Source: Pseudo-nitzschia pungens
Lineage: Eukaryota > Bacillariophyta > Bacillariophyceae > Bacillariales > Bacillariaceae
Direction: 5' to 3'
Length of the DNA stretch: 64,000 bases
Assembly (NCBI GenBank): GCA_037355855.1
Contig: CM074764.1
Span: 992,001-1,056,000 of the forward strand
The notes under the pieces are model-generated. The model was not told the DNA's origin and ran no database searches. It saw nothing but the letters and a program-made list of their open reading frames with translations. This document shows, one piece after another, positions 1-11,251 of this stretch; position 1 is the stretch's first letter, and each line of letters begins with the position of its first letter. Position numbers and translations under genes: made by a program.

Positions 1-478
1 AAAGTGCCAACCGCTCTCTCTTTGTCCACGACTGGATATTTTCGGAAAAAGGATGATTGAGTCGTGCATACCTTTTGACATTATTTTTTTGTGTTCTTCG
101 AGCGAAAGAAAAATGGATGGTTTGCAAACGGACAGACAGCAAGTCATGAATCAATCATCTCAATCAATCAAAAAATCATTCTCGACACGAACAACGAGCT
201 CCTCAACCCTTAAAACACAGAACGACACAAAAAGGGCCAAGATCGCATCGCTTCCAGCTACCGTTGACACAACACCAACATTCTCCCTCTCAATAAACCT
301 AAAGGCATTCAGATTCAAAAGGATTGTACCGCCCGTCACTTGTTCGGTTATCGAAAACGATCTCGCCTTTGTAGCAGTGACTGACACATACATACGAACA
401 AACCCCGTTAAACGGCACAACGCGCAACGAAATTATCGCAACGACATCCGGAAACCGTGTCTAAAAACCAATCGCACC
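1..478. other. 5' flank of the methyltransferase gene
   Basis: The methyltransferase reading frame stays open upstream to an ATG at 53, but the translation of 53-478 is Ser/Thr/Asn-rich and resembles no domain. The ATG at 479 sits in a CACCATGG context and starts a plausible protein, so I read most of this stretch as 5' leader. An N-terminal targeting extension cannot be excluded. No other gene is seen. Confidence 0.4.
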
Positions 479-1152
479 ATGGATCAGAGCCAACCTGTTT
501 TGACGGTTCCCGGAGACCTTTCCTTCGAACCTCCCGCCTGTCCCGTCGGCAATCGCGATGACTACGGCAACGGCAACGGAGAAACCACCACACCGGGCTA
601 CGACATTTACCTGAACGAGGACTGGGACTCGGGCATCGGGGGCGGCCTGTGGACGACGGGAAAGGCGCTGTCGAGGTACTTCGCGGCCTCGCCGCATTTC
701 TTACAGCAGTTCCGAAGCATGCGACTCCGAACAAGCAGGGACCGACCGGTGCGGGTTCTGGAACTGGGGTCCGGAAACGGATTCCTCGGCGTCTGCCTGG
801 TGACTGCCGTTGCGGTGGCGACCGCCAACAGCAGCAACAGCAATGGCGAACACGACAACGACGATGGCGACGAGCCACTCTATCCCGGCACCAACTGGCC
901 GGGCGTCGAGGTGGTGCTGACCGACACGGCGGAACACATGCGGCTCATGAAGACCACGATCCGTTCGAACCTCGAGCGGATCTTGCCCCAAATTCTGCGG
1001 GATCGACAATGCAGAACCACGGGAACTGGTGCGGAAACGACGGAGGATGGACATGATTCGTCGGACAAACCTCCAGCACCCGAGGTGAACATCGAACGAA
1101 TTGCCTCCGTCAAGGAATATCTATGGGGAGAGTCCTACGACTTTGGTGGCGA

Positions 1153-1183
<31 letters not shown>

Positions 1184-1453
1184 GAATCCTTTGACCTGAT
1201 TCTCGGCAGCGACGTCGCTTACCGGGATTATCTACACGATCCGCTGATTGCCGCCCTCAAGGAATTTTCGCGGCCACCCCCGAATCCGACGGTGGCACTG
1301 ATCGGTGTGACCATGGACGACACCAAACCAATCTTTTTTGAGAAACTCCACACCGCCGGATTCCGCTACGAAAAGCTAGCCGATCACCTGTTCGACAGGG
1401 AATTCAATACGTGTTCCCGTCAGTTTGGAATCTTTGCCATTTCGCGGCGCTAG
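479..1453 (+). CDS. METTL21-type protein methyltransferase
   Basis: Predicted S-adenosylmethionine-dependent class I methyltransferase of the METTL21 / methyltransferase-16 kind, a family that mostly methylates lysines of proteins. Seen in the 324-residue product: a GLWTTGKALSRYF stretch at about 57-69, typical of the segment before the fold; the SAM-binding glycine loop ELGSGNGFLG at 95-104; and the GSDVAY motif near 245, matching the family's D-x-x-Y post-motif II signature. A run of ten Ser coded by a TCG repeat (about 1156-1185) precedes that motif and is probably a loop expansion. The start at 479 was chosen for its CACCATGG context; the frame is open to 53. No signal peptide or membrane segment is seen from 479, so a cytosolic or nuclear enzyme is likely. 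It ends 51 bases from the convergent BTB gene. The substrate is unknown. Confidence 0.8.
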
Positions 1454-1504
1454 CACGGGATTGCTGGTGTTTTTAAGGATTTTGAGAACGCAAGGAGAAG
1501 AAAA

Positions 1505-2842
1505 TTAGTTTTGAAAGTTAAACTCCAGTGTGACGTCGCTCGAATGGCCATATCTACCGGCCGTCCATCCGGTTGTTCGCGGCAACAGGTCGATTTCCGA
1601 GACGGAATTGGTATAAAAAGTATCCCCCGTGGAAATTCCTGGATTTTTTTCTTTGCCTAAGCAAGCAATATTGAAATTCCTATCCCCATCGAAAAATATA
1701 GCATAGTAACAAGCGCCTTGGCATCCAGTGAATCTGTAGGAATTAATGACTTTTTGCGTAAAAAATGGTTTCCCTTCATGATTCCCTGCTAAGGTGTACT
1801 CGCCATCTGCACCTACTAATCGAGCCCCAGAGACTTTTACAGATGTTGGTACTCTAGGATTCACAGCCTCGTGTAGACCAATCATTCGTAACAACAAATA
1901 TTCCAGTACCTTTTGTGGAACTTTTCGCACTAGTCCTTTTATTAGTACTTTCGATGTAAATGGCGCTGTACTCGAGGTGATATTGTTCATGAGTGCTTCG
2001 GTACAACGTTTTTGCAGACAAGTCAGGTCATCTTGTTCATCGTTGTCGTCACCGCACTCGGTGTCACCAAGACCCAATTTGTGTTCTTGAGTCATCAACA
2101 GGACAGCAGCACTCGTAGAAATGATTCGCAAATAATCACGATGAGTAAAAACGGTAAATGCCTCCTTATCAATGAGCTCGAATTTCGCTTCAATCAAGCG
2201 GGCAATATTGACGCTCCACTTCTTGACGGTGTCCTCCGATTCGTCCGGTTGAACATCCTTTCTCTCCAACCAAACTAAACGCCAAAAGCGTTCGGCATTT
2301 GCCATGCTGAATAATTCGGAATCCTCTGGCACGATGCTTGGTGTGCTGGCACATTTGTTTGCAATAATTTTAATAAAATCTTGCATGAGGAGACTCTCCG
2401 CGTCCTCATAGTACACCGCCAAATCGGTGTGTGAGGCATCGGACTGTTGAATAAAGGTGGCAATCTCTGTTTTCAAGGAAGAGATTCCAAAATAATCACC
2501 AAAGTACGCCATGGGAACAACATCCGAAGAATTCAGTTCCAACTCTCCGGTGTAGAAAAAGTCCAAAAGCCGTTCAAAATGTTCGGGGGTAACTCTAGAC
2601 GAAGGGAGCTTGATTGTGATTTGGTTTTCCTGCGACTCGGGAAATCTATCGTCTTCAAAGAGCTTCTTGAAATAATCGCTGTTCCACCACAACAGCACTC
2701 GGTGCACAGAATACAAGGCAATTTCATCGAACGTGTTGTCACTGGGCGCTATGAGCTGAATCTTCCAGTCCGAGAGAGAAGCATCCTCATGGGGTGTTTT
2801 TGTCCATCGAGGCAATTTTGGAGGACCAACGTTGATTTTCAT
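1505..2842 (-). CDS. BTB/POZ domain protein, full-length copy
   Basis: BTB/POZ protein of 445 residues, probably a protein-interaction adaptor (BTB proteins often recruit cullin-3 ubiquitin ligases; that role here is inference). The BTB fold spans about residues 25-130: a SVHRVLLWWNSDYFKKLF core, then LLDFFYTGELEL and a DYFGISSLK helix. A helical region resembling a BACK segment follows to about 310. The C-terminal 130 residues form a separate beta-rich region containing YYAIFFDGDRNF, which I do not recognise. The start ATG at 2842 fits the paralog at 4350-5414, whose protein begins with a similar sequence (M-x-I-x-x-G-x-PKLPRWTK). It lies tail to tail with the methyltransferase gene. No signal peptide or membrane helix is visible. 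Confidence 0.8.
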   Translation of the reverse strand: MKINVGPPKLPRWTKTPHEDASLSDWKIQLIAPSDNTFDEIALYSVHRVLLWWNSDYFKKLFEDDRFPESQENQITIKLPSSRVTPEHFERLLDFFYTGELELNSSDVVPMAYFGDYFGISSLKTEIATFIQQSDASHTDLAVYYEDAESLLMQDFIKIIANKCASTPSIVPEDSELFSMANAERFWRLVWLERKDVQPDESEDTVKKWSVNIARLIEAKFELIDKEAFTVFTHRDYLRIISTSAAVLLMTQEHKLGLGDTECGDDNDEQDDLTCLQKRCTEALMNNITSSTAPFTSKVLIKGLVRKVPQKVLEYLLLRMIGLHEAVNPRVPTSVKVSGARLVGADGEYTLAGNHEGKPFFTQKVINSYRFTGCQGACYYAIFFDGDRNFNIACLGKEKNPGISTGDTFYTNSVSEIDLLPRTTGWTAGRYGHSSDVTLEFNFQN

Positions 2843-4121
2843 GGTTCGTTTCTTTAGATAATGGACACAATTCGGTGGCGTTCAATCTGCTCGACGGGGC
2901 GTCGCAATGAAGATTGTTGGTGATTGATTCTTTCTTCTCGCTGTCAAAAGTGAAAGTGAGTTCGGTTTGCTTTGCTGCATAATTACCTTACTGTACCGTA
3001 TCCCGCGAAAAGAAAACAGAATTAAGGTAATTAAGTTATTCGTAAGTTAAGCCTTACCGTAGTGATCCTCTCAACTAAAGTCTGATCGCGGTTCGAAAAA
3101 ATCCAAATAGCGCGCCCATAGCCAAAACTGTTCGACCCGAGAGATTACGTCCAAATTCTTATAAAAATAATAATTCCGTGACTCATCTGATTATTTAATT
3201 TTTTTTTAAAAAAGAATTATCTTTACAGTTCCACGCCCTTTTTTCTCTGTCGTATGTCCCAAAACTACGACACACAAGAAACAATCTATTTATGTACGTA
3301 GTATTAAGAAACAAACACTGTTTCTACAACCTTAAGGTTCTCTATGACCGATGTCCCGACTCAGGTTCTCTATGACTTCTTTGGGTTCTTTAAGACCATT
3401 CCAAAAGCTTCTCTATGTCTGTTTGCTTTTATCAAGAAAAACAACAAGACGTTGTAGGAGAAACATTTTATTTTATTAATTTAGTTCTACATCATAATTC
3501 TATCATAATTCTTAATTCCAGAAATTATCAAACAACTTATTTTTATCTTCGGTCGTTTCCTGGTTTCCAGAGATACCACATTCTCCAAAATCAAAGCACT
3601 GGATTATGATGATTACGCACTCTGATACAGTAAGGTTAGTACTAGAGAGTAACATCAATCGAGACAGGATGTATGGTTTCAAACAATTCTATTCTTCTGT
3701 GTTTGGACTGGTTTCTTCGTAGCAAACATGAAAATTGAAATTTCTGTTCTCGTGGAAACCGCCTTGAAAAATCCCACTACTAGCGTGCAGACGATACTAC
3801 TCTCACCTGCTTTTCAGTATCGCCCACTAGTTGATAGGGCAATTGTTTTCGATGACAGTAGACTCTCATGAAACTGTTGTGTTGCTCATTACTATTCACA
3901 TGTCGTTGTATTCATTAGAACTTGGATGTATATAATTTATCAGCCACGAGACGACAATGACGATACCTTTGTTCAAGAAAAAGCAATGTTTACTTCGTAC
4001 ACCTTATCGATAACATACATTCCAACCTCGTATAAAACCCCGAGTGCAGTAGGCTCAGTTTGGTTGGACGATTCAGGGTAACACTGCAATCCCTTTTGGA
4101 GCGGGAAATGTTTTTTTTTCT
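2843..4121. other. Intergenic region between the BTB paralogs
   Basis: No gene is seen. The stretch is AT-rich, with short words typical of the window's spacers (for example GTAAGTTAAG and CCTTACCGTA at 3040-3060). It presumably holds the promoter of the BTB gene ending at 1505. A 64-codon ORF at 3415-3609 has no coding character. Confidence 0.5.
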
Positions 4122-4349
4122 TCACTGAATACTAAATATAGTTTCCTTGAAATGACACAAGTCGCCGTTGAGCCCCATGCGAAAAATTGATCCGTCGAAA
4201 AATATAACTCTGCAACGAGACTCAACTTCATGGGAGACATCTCGACTATACCAAAGTCTGTCTGTACAGGTTTGTCTTGGAGATGATATTTTCAATTGGA
4301 ACATTTATTGGAGCCTCGTCGACATTGACAGACCTTGATACTTGCTGCG
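4122..4349 (-). pseudogene. Decayed C-terminal domain of the second BTB gene
   Basis: Directly downstream of the stop of the second BTB gene, residual similarity to the C-terminal region of the first BTB protein continues but shifts between frames. One piece resembles SVKVSGA (here RSVNVDEAP). Another, near 4140-4200, contains VIFFDGSIF, corresponding to AIFFDGDRN in the intact paralog. After that the similarity disappears. At least two frame changes and a stop separate the pieces. An unusual intron arrangement is the alternative, but I see no convincing splice sites. Confidence 0.5.
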
Positions 4350-5414
4350 TTATCGTCTCTTGTGCAACTTAGCTGTCATTCGCAAAATCAAAGACGTTAG
4401 AATGGCGGGTGGAAGTTCTTTCAGTGTGTCCCTTTCTCTCATTTTTGTATGCAGATTTTTATCAGGATCAGTCAACCTCTCGATGAAAGCATCAATGCAG
4501 CGTCTTTGGAGAGAAGTAAGATTATAGTGGCAAATCCTGTTGGCTTCGCAGCACATCTCCTCGAAATGATTACAGCAGTCCTTGTCACCATGACAACTAC
4601 CCTCATTGCCACCGTTATACTCGTGTTCATTTAAGCCGAATCGTTGTTCTTGATGCATCAGTTTGGTAGCAACGGCATGCGAGACGACCGGCAAACTATC
4701 AATTTGCGTCAGAAAACTAAAATCGTCCTTATCCATGTGATTGGAATACGTGTCGATAAAGGCAGCGAGACCAACACTCCAACACTCCTCCTCATATTGC
4801 TCTATTGCACTGGATTTCTGAATATCCATTCTCTCTGAACAGATAAGACGACAAAATCGAACAACATTGTCGATTTTGGACAATTCCGATTCATTCGATA
4901 AGATGCTCGGCGTAAAAGCCCATTTCTTCGCCAGAGTTTTCTCGATGTTTTCCATGTGAAGACTTCCTGCTACCATATAATACGCTATCATTTCCGCGTC
5001 TGAGCATTCCAGTTCGCTGAGAAAACTGATGACTTCTGTTTTCAATGAAGAAATTCCAAAATAATCACCAAAGTAGGCCACAGCGATTGCATTGAAGGAG
5101 TTCAACTCAAGCTTACCCGTATAGAAGAAGTCGAGAAGCTGTTCAAAGTGTTCAGAGGTAATAATAGAAGGAAGTTCGATCGTGCTTTGGTTTTGTAAAG
5201 ACTCGGAAAATCGATCGCCGACCAAGAGATTTTTGAAATAGTCACTATACCAGGATAAACACGCTCGGTGGACCGAATACACAGCAATTTCCTCGACCTT
5301 GTTGCTTTCGGTGTTGGGGGATTTGAGTTGAATCCTCCAATCCGAATAGTCATTGGCTTCATTGGGTAACTTCGTCCAGCGAGGCAGTTTGGGAATACCG
5401 GCATCGATAATCAT
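4350..5414 (-). CDS. BTB/POZ domain protein, truncated paralog
   Basis: Second BTB/POZ protein, 354 residues, clearly homologous to its neighbour at 1505-2842: shared start region (PKLPRWTK), SVHR...SDYFK, LLDFFYTGKLELN and AYFGDYFGISSLKTE. The open frame extends to 5690, but the first ATG giving the paralog's N-terminus is at 5414. The middle region carries an insertion with several Cys and His (about residues 270-305, C-x3-C-x5-C type spacing) that is absent from the other copy. The protein stops at MTAKLHKRR, about 130 residues before the expected end, and the missing domain survives only as frameshifted fragments downstream. It may still act as a short adaptor, or be on the way to becoming a pseudogene. 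Confidence 0.7.
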   Translation of the reverse strand: MIIDAGIPKLPRWTKLPNEANDYSDWRIQLKSPNTESNKVEEIAVYSVHRACLSWYSDYFKNLLVGDRFSESLQNQSTIELPSIITSEHFEQLLDFFYTGKLELNSFNAIAVAYFGDYFGISSLKTEVISFLSELECSDAEMIAYYMVAGSLHMENIEKTLAKKWAFTPSILSNESELSKIDNVVRFCRLICSERMDIQKSSAIEQYEEECWSVGLAAFIDTYSNHMDKDDFSFLTQIDSLPVVSHAVATKLMHQEQRFGLNEHEYNGGNEGSCHGDKDCCNHFEEMCCEANRICHYNLTSLQRRCIDAFIERLTDPDKNLHTKMRERDTLKELPPAILTSLILRMTAKLHKRR

Positions 5415-6197
5415 TGTGACACGGCGGCGTGTAACAATCATATTTTGTTTCCTTGTCCGTCGACGATGGAAAAAAAATTGCTGCCGGAAAGTGAGAGGAG
5501 CTACACACTCTGGGCCCGGTGATGATTGAGCCGCACTACCGGTAAACCTTACCGTTTTGATGACACGATTGAAGCTTCTCCCCAAAGCAAATTTTCGTGA
5601 CGCGTCCCGCACGACACTCACGCACGAACCATTTTTTTTTAAAGTTACCGCGCCGTGTACAATGAGGGCGATTGATCGTGGACGAACCAATCATCGCGAA
5701 CTTTCTCTCGAAAACCTAAAAAAATACTTCGTATACTGTATTCGTAATGCAAATTTTAAACCCATTCCCTGTTCGTACAAGTAATTTTAATCTTACCACG
5801 AAGTGTCCTCATAACGGTACAGAATGTTCGAATTCGTCGTGGGCGTGCCCGGTGGTCCCGAGAAGCGATGCTTTTTTTAAAAAAAAATGCGTTCGTGGTG
5901 GTCTTGGATTCGAAGAAATGAATGAATGAATGAACGAATGAATCCTTGAGAGTGGTGTTGCCGGAGTCTGTTATCGAACCGTCGTGCTGCTGGCAGGAGT
6001 CGGGAGCCGGCACTTGTTGTTGGCACGGTTTGGCTTCGCCAAAATGGATCGAGTCGACGGAGCACAGCACAGCGTGGCGACTTTCACCGAATCTCGTCAG
6101 CGTGTGGTACCGTGTTGTATTGCATTGTGCTCCGTCCTGTTCCGTTCCGTTCTCTTCTGTTGTGTCTCGTCCCGCTCTGTCTCACACCGCAGCGCTC
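5415..6197. other. Intergenic region
   Basis: No gene is seen. Upstream flank of the second BTB gene and 3' flank of the PDZ-like gene. It contains a run of GAATGAATGAATGAACGAATGAATC near 5917-5944. The ORF from 5946 on the plus strand is the antisense shadow of the PDZ-like gene. Confidence 0.4.
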
Positions 6198-7044
6198 TCA
6201 CCCGGAGACAAACCGCCGTCGACGCTGCCAACCGCTGCCAGCTCGTTCGTGTTCGGACGATCCGTTCCCTCGTTCGTCTCCATCTCTCGCGGTGCCCGCC
6301 TTTCCGAAGCGTGGCTTGCCTTGCTTCTGTTGTTGCTGCTGCTGCCGCCGCTCCCTCGCCCGGGTCCAGGACCTCTTGACGCCCTCGATGGCCGTCTTGG
6401 GTGCATCGTACTCGGTCCCCAGTACCCCCAGTCCCCCGAGGGCTATGGCGTGACCGAACGGGTGCAGCGGCGTGACCATGAGCACGGCCCCGGTGCCCAT
6501 GAGGGCGCCACCACCGACCGTCACCGCGGCCCGACGGAGTCGGGATCCCCACGAGCCGGCGTCGTCGTCGTCGTCGTCGTGGAAGGCGAGAGGGCAGGCC
6601 GCGATCCGCACCACGGCCGAGTGTCTCGCGCGATCCTTCCAGACGGCCGCCAAAATATTGGCTCCGGTGGCGGTGGCGGTGGTAATGCTGCCGTCGCCGT
6701 CGCCGTCGTTGCAATGGCAGGGGGTATCGTCGACCGACACCAGAACGTCCCCGGCCTTGATGTGCGTCTGGCGGTCGAGCCAGCTGTCGCGAGGGATGGA
6801 ACGGATTCGGAGGAGCGATCGGCGGGGGGCTTCCATTTCTGTGCCGTTGCCGTTGCCGTTGCTTTTCTCCTCCTCCAAGACCTCGTTCGCGCCCCCCCGG
6901 CACTCTTCGGAATGGTCCTCCTCGGTGGTGGTTTTGCTCGCATCGCCCGGCGTCCCCGTGGGATCCTCCTCGATTGTTCGTTGGACGACGACCGCCTCGT
7001 TGACCGCATCGAGCGTCAAGAACGGATCTTCCGGGCGATTGCCG

Positions 7045-7078
<34 letters not shown>

Positions 7079-8215
7079 CTTCGTCGTCTTCCTTCGAATC
7101 GTCGTTTGCTGGTGGCAAAGTTGGAGCATGGTTCAGGAGGTACACGTGGTGGACCGGTCTGGAACGTGCCCGAGCATTCGGATCGGCGGAAGCATTCGCA
7201 TTCGCATTGGCCTTCGCATTCGTTGCTTTGGCTTCCCCGTCGTTGCTTGCTTCGGTTCCCTTTGGTCCGCACGCAAAGGTCAGCGTGATGGTGCGCAACT
7301 CGTCCCGGTCGTTTCTTCTCCGTCTTCGCCACCGTCGCCGTTGGGACCCAGGCGAATCCGCAGGTACTCGCAGAGGTCCTCCTCCGTTTCGAAGCAAAGG
7401 GACGACGGCGAACGATCCCCGGCGCTCGGTTTCCCAAACCGGCGCTCCCGAAAGCGGCGGCCGAGACGGGTTGAATTTGAATTCCCGGGAGGAAACGAAA
7501 GCACCCGCACCGGAACGCCGTCGATCGATTCCAGCGCGTCTCCCGGCCGCAGCAAGATCGCCAGCGACAGCGGGAGGAGCGACCGCGACTCCGACCGCGA
7601 TCGAAATCCCGACGTCCCTCCCCTCGACGGCTCGTGTCCGGCGACCACCTCGCATCGATTCGTTTCGGCGGTTGCGCCCAGGGGGATCCCGACCAGGTCC
7701 GCCAGGATCTGGCGGGTGTCGGTACCGGTACCGGACGAAGCGGAATCCGAGGGAGAAGAAGTCGAAGCGCGGGGAACGGTCGGGGGCGGGAACCGGACCA
7801 CGAAGGAAATCGTGGACGGGGTCGAGAACGCCAGGGCTGCAAACTCGTCGAGGTCGCGCTCCGTGAGCAAGGGAACGGAAGCGGGATGCTCCTCCTTCTT
7901 TTCTTCGTCGCCGTGGGAGTGATTGGAACCGAGGGAAGCACGGCCCATCACCGCGGCCTTCCAAGAGGAGGGGGACACGATGCCGCTACTTCTACTTCTA
8001 CTGCTGCTTCTACTTCTACTGCTGCTGTTGTCGTTGGTTCGGTTGCCCCGATCGTTGGCTTGCTGCCGGTGGTGGTTGCTCTCGCCGTTGGAATTGCAAT
8101 TGGAATGGAACGTCGTGTCCAGTGTCACTCCGGGAGACGACGATTTCTCCCACACCAAGCGGGGCTTGGTTCCGGGTGAAACGGCTCCGATCGACAAAGG
8201 AAAGGGATTCCGCAT
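6198..8215 (-). CDS. Two-PDZ-like membrane protein with a frame break
   Basis: Probably one gene of about 670 codons read in two frames. The upstream part (8215 to about 7310) starts at the first ATG with MRNPFPLSIG. It holds a PDZ-like segment with LLRPGDALESIDGVPV and LCEYLRIRLG. The expected last strand of that domain (DELRTITLTF) is found at about 7300, but shifted by one base. The downstream frame continues through a poly-Asn tract (GTT repeat, 7044-7076), a second PDZ-like segment (HIKAGDVLVSVDDTP) and an acidic run. It then enters a hydrophobic glycine-rich hairpin (VGGGALMGTGAVLMVTPLHPFGHAIALGGLG, given as positions about 6420-6515) resembling PGPGW-type membrane segments. The shift is either an assembly error, a real break or a tiny unusual splice. 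The function is unknown; PDZ regions usually bind protein C-termini. Confidence 0.6.
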
Positions 8216-8274
8216 GGTGGTTGGTTCGATGTGGCGCGGATTGCGAATTCTTGCCCCGGTCAAAAGATGGAGTT

Positions 8275-8338
8275 GACTGGACTGGAATGAAATGGAGTGG
8301 ACTGGACTGGACTGGATTGAGTTTCGTTTCGTTTCGTT
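8275..8338. repeat. Pentanucleotide tracts (TGGAC)n and (GTTTC)n
   Basis: Imperfect TGGAC repeats run to about 8320, followed by GTTTC repeats. They lie 60-120 bases upstream of the start codon of the minus-strand PDZ-like gene, so probably in its leader or core promoter. Confidence 0.7.
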
Positions 8339-10347
8339 GACTTGCGTTGAGGAACGCGATGGAAGTGTGGCTTCGCGACTCGGGTCGAAACGGGTTCAGG
8401 CTCTACCTGCCGTTCCTATCGATGAAATCAATCAAAAGGCGACTGACTGACTCTGGAGTGCGATTGCAGGTACCGTAAGGTTACTGGTGTATGTCGCAAA
8501 CCGAAAACTGTGTGACACCTCAAACACGCTACCAAAATTCTGACCGAGCGAGCGAGTGAGTGAGTGAGTGAGTGTGAGTGAGTAACGAAGTGAAGCGATC
8601 ACCAAAAGCGAGGGGAATGCAAGTCGGGCTGGTCCAAAGACCCACGCAACGAGACGGGATCGCGTTCTTCGCGACTTGGTTCCGGTCCGCGGGAGAGTTC
8701 CGAAAGGCCGAGAAATTTCGGAGGACGGTGTTTTGGAATGCGTCCTTCGGTGAGCGGTCTCTTCTATTATGAATGCGTTGATCGTTCGGTTGTGGCGAGA
8801 CGACAGCGTAAACCTTAATGCTTCGTAATTATTACTATTACTTCGTAGAAATTAGAAACAAGGCCTTTTTTCAGTTTTTAAGAACCACCCGTATTAGGGG
8901 ACGGTCCATCGCACAGCTACCGCAAGAGTAAGAGTATCGGCAACGAAACGAAGACAATCTCGAGGGAAGAAATTGCTGGGGGTGAAATCCCCACCGGCAA
9001 AGAACCCGTCTCCGGAACCTTCTCGATTGTCCATACAAATTTTTTTGACTCCGACAGCCTTCCGAAATAGGGCCTATTCTTGCAAAAGAGCCTTCGTTTG
9101 TTCGTTACAGCCTCGGACAACGATTGTACGCATCGGTAAGGCTTACTACCGGTAATGTACGTATGGAAGAAGTTTTTCCGAATGTTGGGATTGATTGAGT
9201 TGGGTCGGGTCGGGTCGGTCGAAAGTCGTCTTTATGAGTACGTACCGTACGGTATGATGTAACTTCATTTCTATTGTATGGTAGATACGGTACGTACCTC
9301 AATGTCGTAAAAGAAGGATACAACCGAAAATGCCAACTTTTAGAGACCATGTGTAACCCCTGCTAACCTAACCTTACCGGTATATCGTTGAAAAGTTTAC
9401 TACTTCGTATTCATTTCCCTGTTACATCCAGTCCAAATACATAATATGATATAGTATATAGTCATTACTGTATGTCTATATTATACATTTTAAATTGCAA
9501 TATGATTCTCCGTGACTCTTCTTTTCAAAGAAATCGAAACTCCTAAGCCCGAGCTTGGATATCTCCTTTGCGGAGCATCGATTATGTTCGCATAGCAGTT
9601 GATTTCATCAGCCCAAAAAACACTTCGATTCTGGCCACTATTTTCTGACAATTCGTTCCCGACCCCTGGGTTCAAACCGTTCCAAAGAATTAAGGTGATG
9701 AAGATTTTCCTCCTACCAGAATTCCTAACAGCAAGTGAAACCATTCCTGCCGATGACTACCGATACGATGCTATTGGGAAAGAAGAGCAATATGTCCTAT
9801 TTCCGTCGTTCTTCTTAAATTTTAGGGCTTTGTTTTATTCATCTCTCCCTACTATTGATAACAGTTCACGTGTTCCATAATCACATCTTGCGGATTTTCG
9901 TTAAAGCTAAGCCTGTCCTTTGTTCGACACATACATCGCCCTTTGATATTTTTGGTGTGTCACTCATTCTTCCACCACCCGTTCTTTCTATTTTATCATG
10001 ATGTACAAGTAAGTTGACATACGGTAATACTGCAGAGCACAAGTGCGACACGCAGAACGAAAAAAATACCGGTACGAATTTGCATTGCGACGCGATGTTC
10101 ATCGTGAAATTCCCAATGCACACATTTTCACGTGCTGTAAGCAATACTAATTATCAATCCAGTATCTTACCGGTACTAGCAGTGCGACTGCAGGCACGGG
10201 TTTCCATCCTTCTCTGCCCCTGTGTTCTGCACTTTTTCGCAACAAGACCGTTTGCGCTCAAACTCTTCATGGGTCTTTTGATCTTCAAGCAATACCAAAA
10301 ATAAAAATACTTTGTCTACCGTTTTTGCTAACATCCCTGACCTAGTT
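8339..10347. other. Intergenic region
   Basis: No gene is seen in about 2 kb. It contains a GAGT tract at 8545-8585, TACCGGTA words near 9148, 9375, 10069 and 10170, and several GTACGTAC/TACGGTA palindromes. The 3' end (about 10320-10347) has a branch-point-like GCTAAC and a CCTAG that could be an intron acceptor just before the next ORF. Confidence 0.4.
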
Positions 10348-11232
10348 ATGAACAGCAACATTTTCATTAAACGAAAGATCCCGGAACACAGCAATCTTGT
10401 TGGCAGGAAACAACGCAGGACGAGCAGAAATCAAGGCGGTAAAAAGTCTTCCCATGTCGTCGAGTCTGCCTTGAATCTTATCGGAAATGATATCATCGAA
10501 GAGAAAGGCAATCTTCGTTCAACCGCTTATGACGCAGAGGTCATCGGAAGCATGAGCGACTTTGACTGGAATACTCTGCCGCTTGATTCGGATGATCACA
10601 ATTCTCGTCCGTTGAATTTTGGCCATTGCGAAACAGGTAATTTTGATATCCTAACGAAAGATCTACAGAAAGTCACGAAACTCAACACGAAGAAAGCATC
10701 AATGCACTTGCTTTATCAACAGCAGCAGCAGCAGCAGCAACGACTACGACCAAGCAACGACGTTACTCCGGAGGCATCCGAGCGATCTGAGACTTCATCG
10801 CGGTTCGAAGACAACAGCAGCAACAACAAAAACATGCTGAAGGAACTTAACAATGGCGTCACTTCTACATCCCACAGAAGCTCAGCGTCGAATCTACCGG
10901 TACCATCAACCATCCGGGTGTGTTCAGATTCAGAACGATCGATCTTTTCAAGTCGCACTTTTGAAGGCATGAGGACTCTCAATCCACTTAATGCGAGTTT
11001 GCACCAAGGTCAAGTAGAAGGCCCTGCACCTATCTCTTCTACCGTCAGCAACCGCCCCGACAAAGGACGATTCGATACAGAGATCGATATCGATGACGAA
11101 CTCAGTGCTGCAGAATTTGATCCAGGAACAACAACAAACCATTTGAAAACTAACGCTGGTAACGACATTCACGACGAGCTGAGTGTCGCAGAATTTGACT
11201 TCGGAGAATTCGACCCTCTTCCTATCATGTGA
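10348..11232 (+). CDS. Gln-rich protein of unknown function
   Basis: I do not recognise this gene. The 294-residue product is hydrophilic, rich in Ser, Asn and Asp, with eight Gln coded by a CAG repeat at about 10720-10740 and predicted disorder over most of its length. Near the C-terminus a short acidic motif occurs twice, DELSAAEFD and DELSVAEFD, about 30 residues apart, each followed by Phe/Gly/Pro; this looks like a duplicated docking or activation motif. A basic patch (RKQRRTSRNQGGKK) lies near residue 20 and could be a nuclear signal. The first ATG is at 10348, but CCTAG directly upstream could be a splice acceptor, so an upstream exon is possible. The neighbouring ORF at 11252-11632 may be a further exon. 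Confidence 0.45.
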   Translation: MNSNIFIKRKIPEHSNLVGRKQRRTSRNQGGKKSSHVVESALNLIGNDIIEEKGNLRSTAYDAEVIGSMSDFDWNTLPLDSDDHNSRPLNFGHCETGNFDILTKDLQKVTKLNTKKASMHLLYQQQQQQQQRLRPSNDVTPEASERSETSSRFEDNSSNNKNMLKELNNGVTSTSHRSSASNLPVPSTIRVCSDSERSIFSSRTFEGMRTLNPLNASLHQGQVEGPAPISSTVSNRPDKGRFDTEIDIDDELSAAEFDPGTTTNHLKTNAGNDIHDELSVAEFDFGEFDPLPIM

Positions 11233-11251
11233 TGTCACTGCTATACCCTAG

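Noticed and set aside
5946..7922. Long plus-strand ORF (658 codons) over the PDZ-like gene
   Set aside because: Its translation is Arg/Pro/Val low complexity, mirroring the trinucleotide tracts of the opposite strand; the minus strand has recognisable domains.
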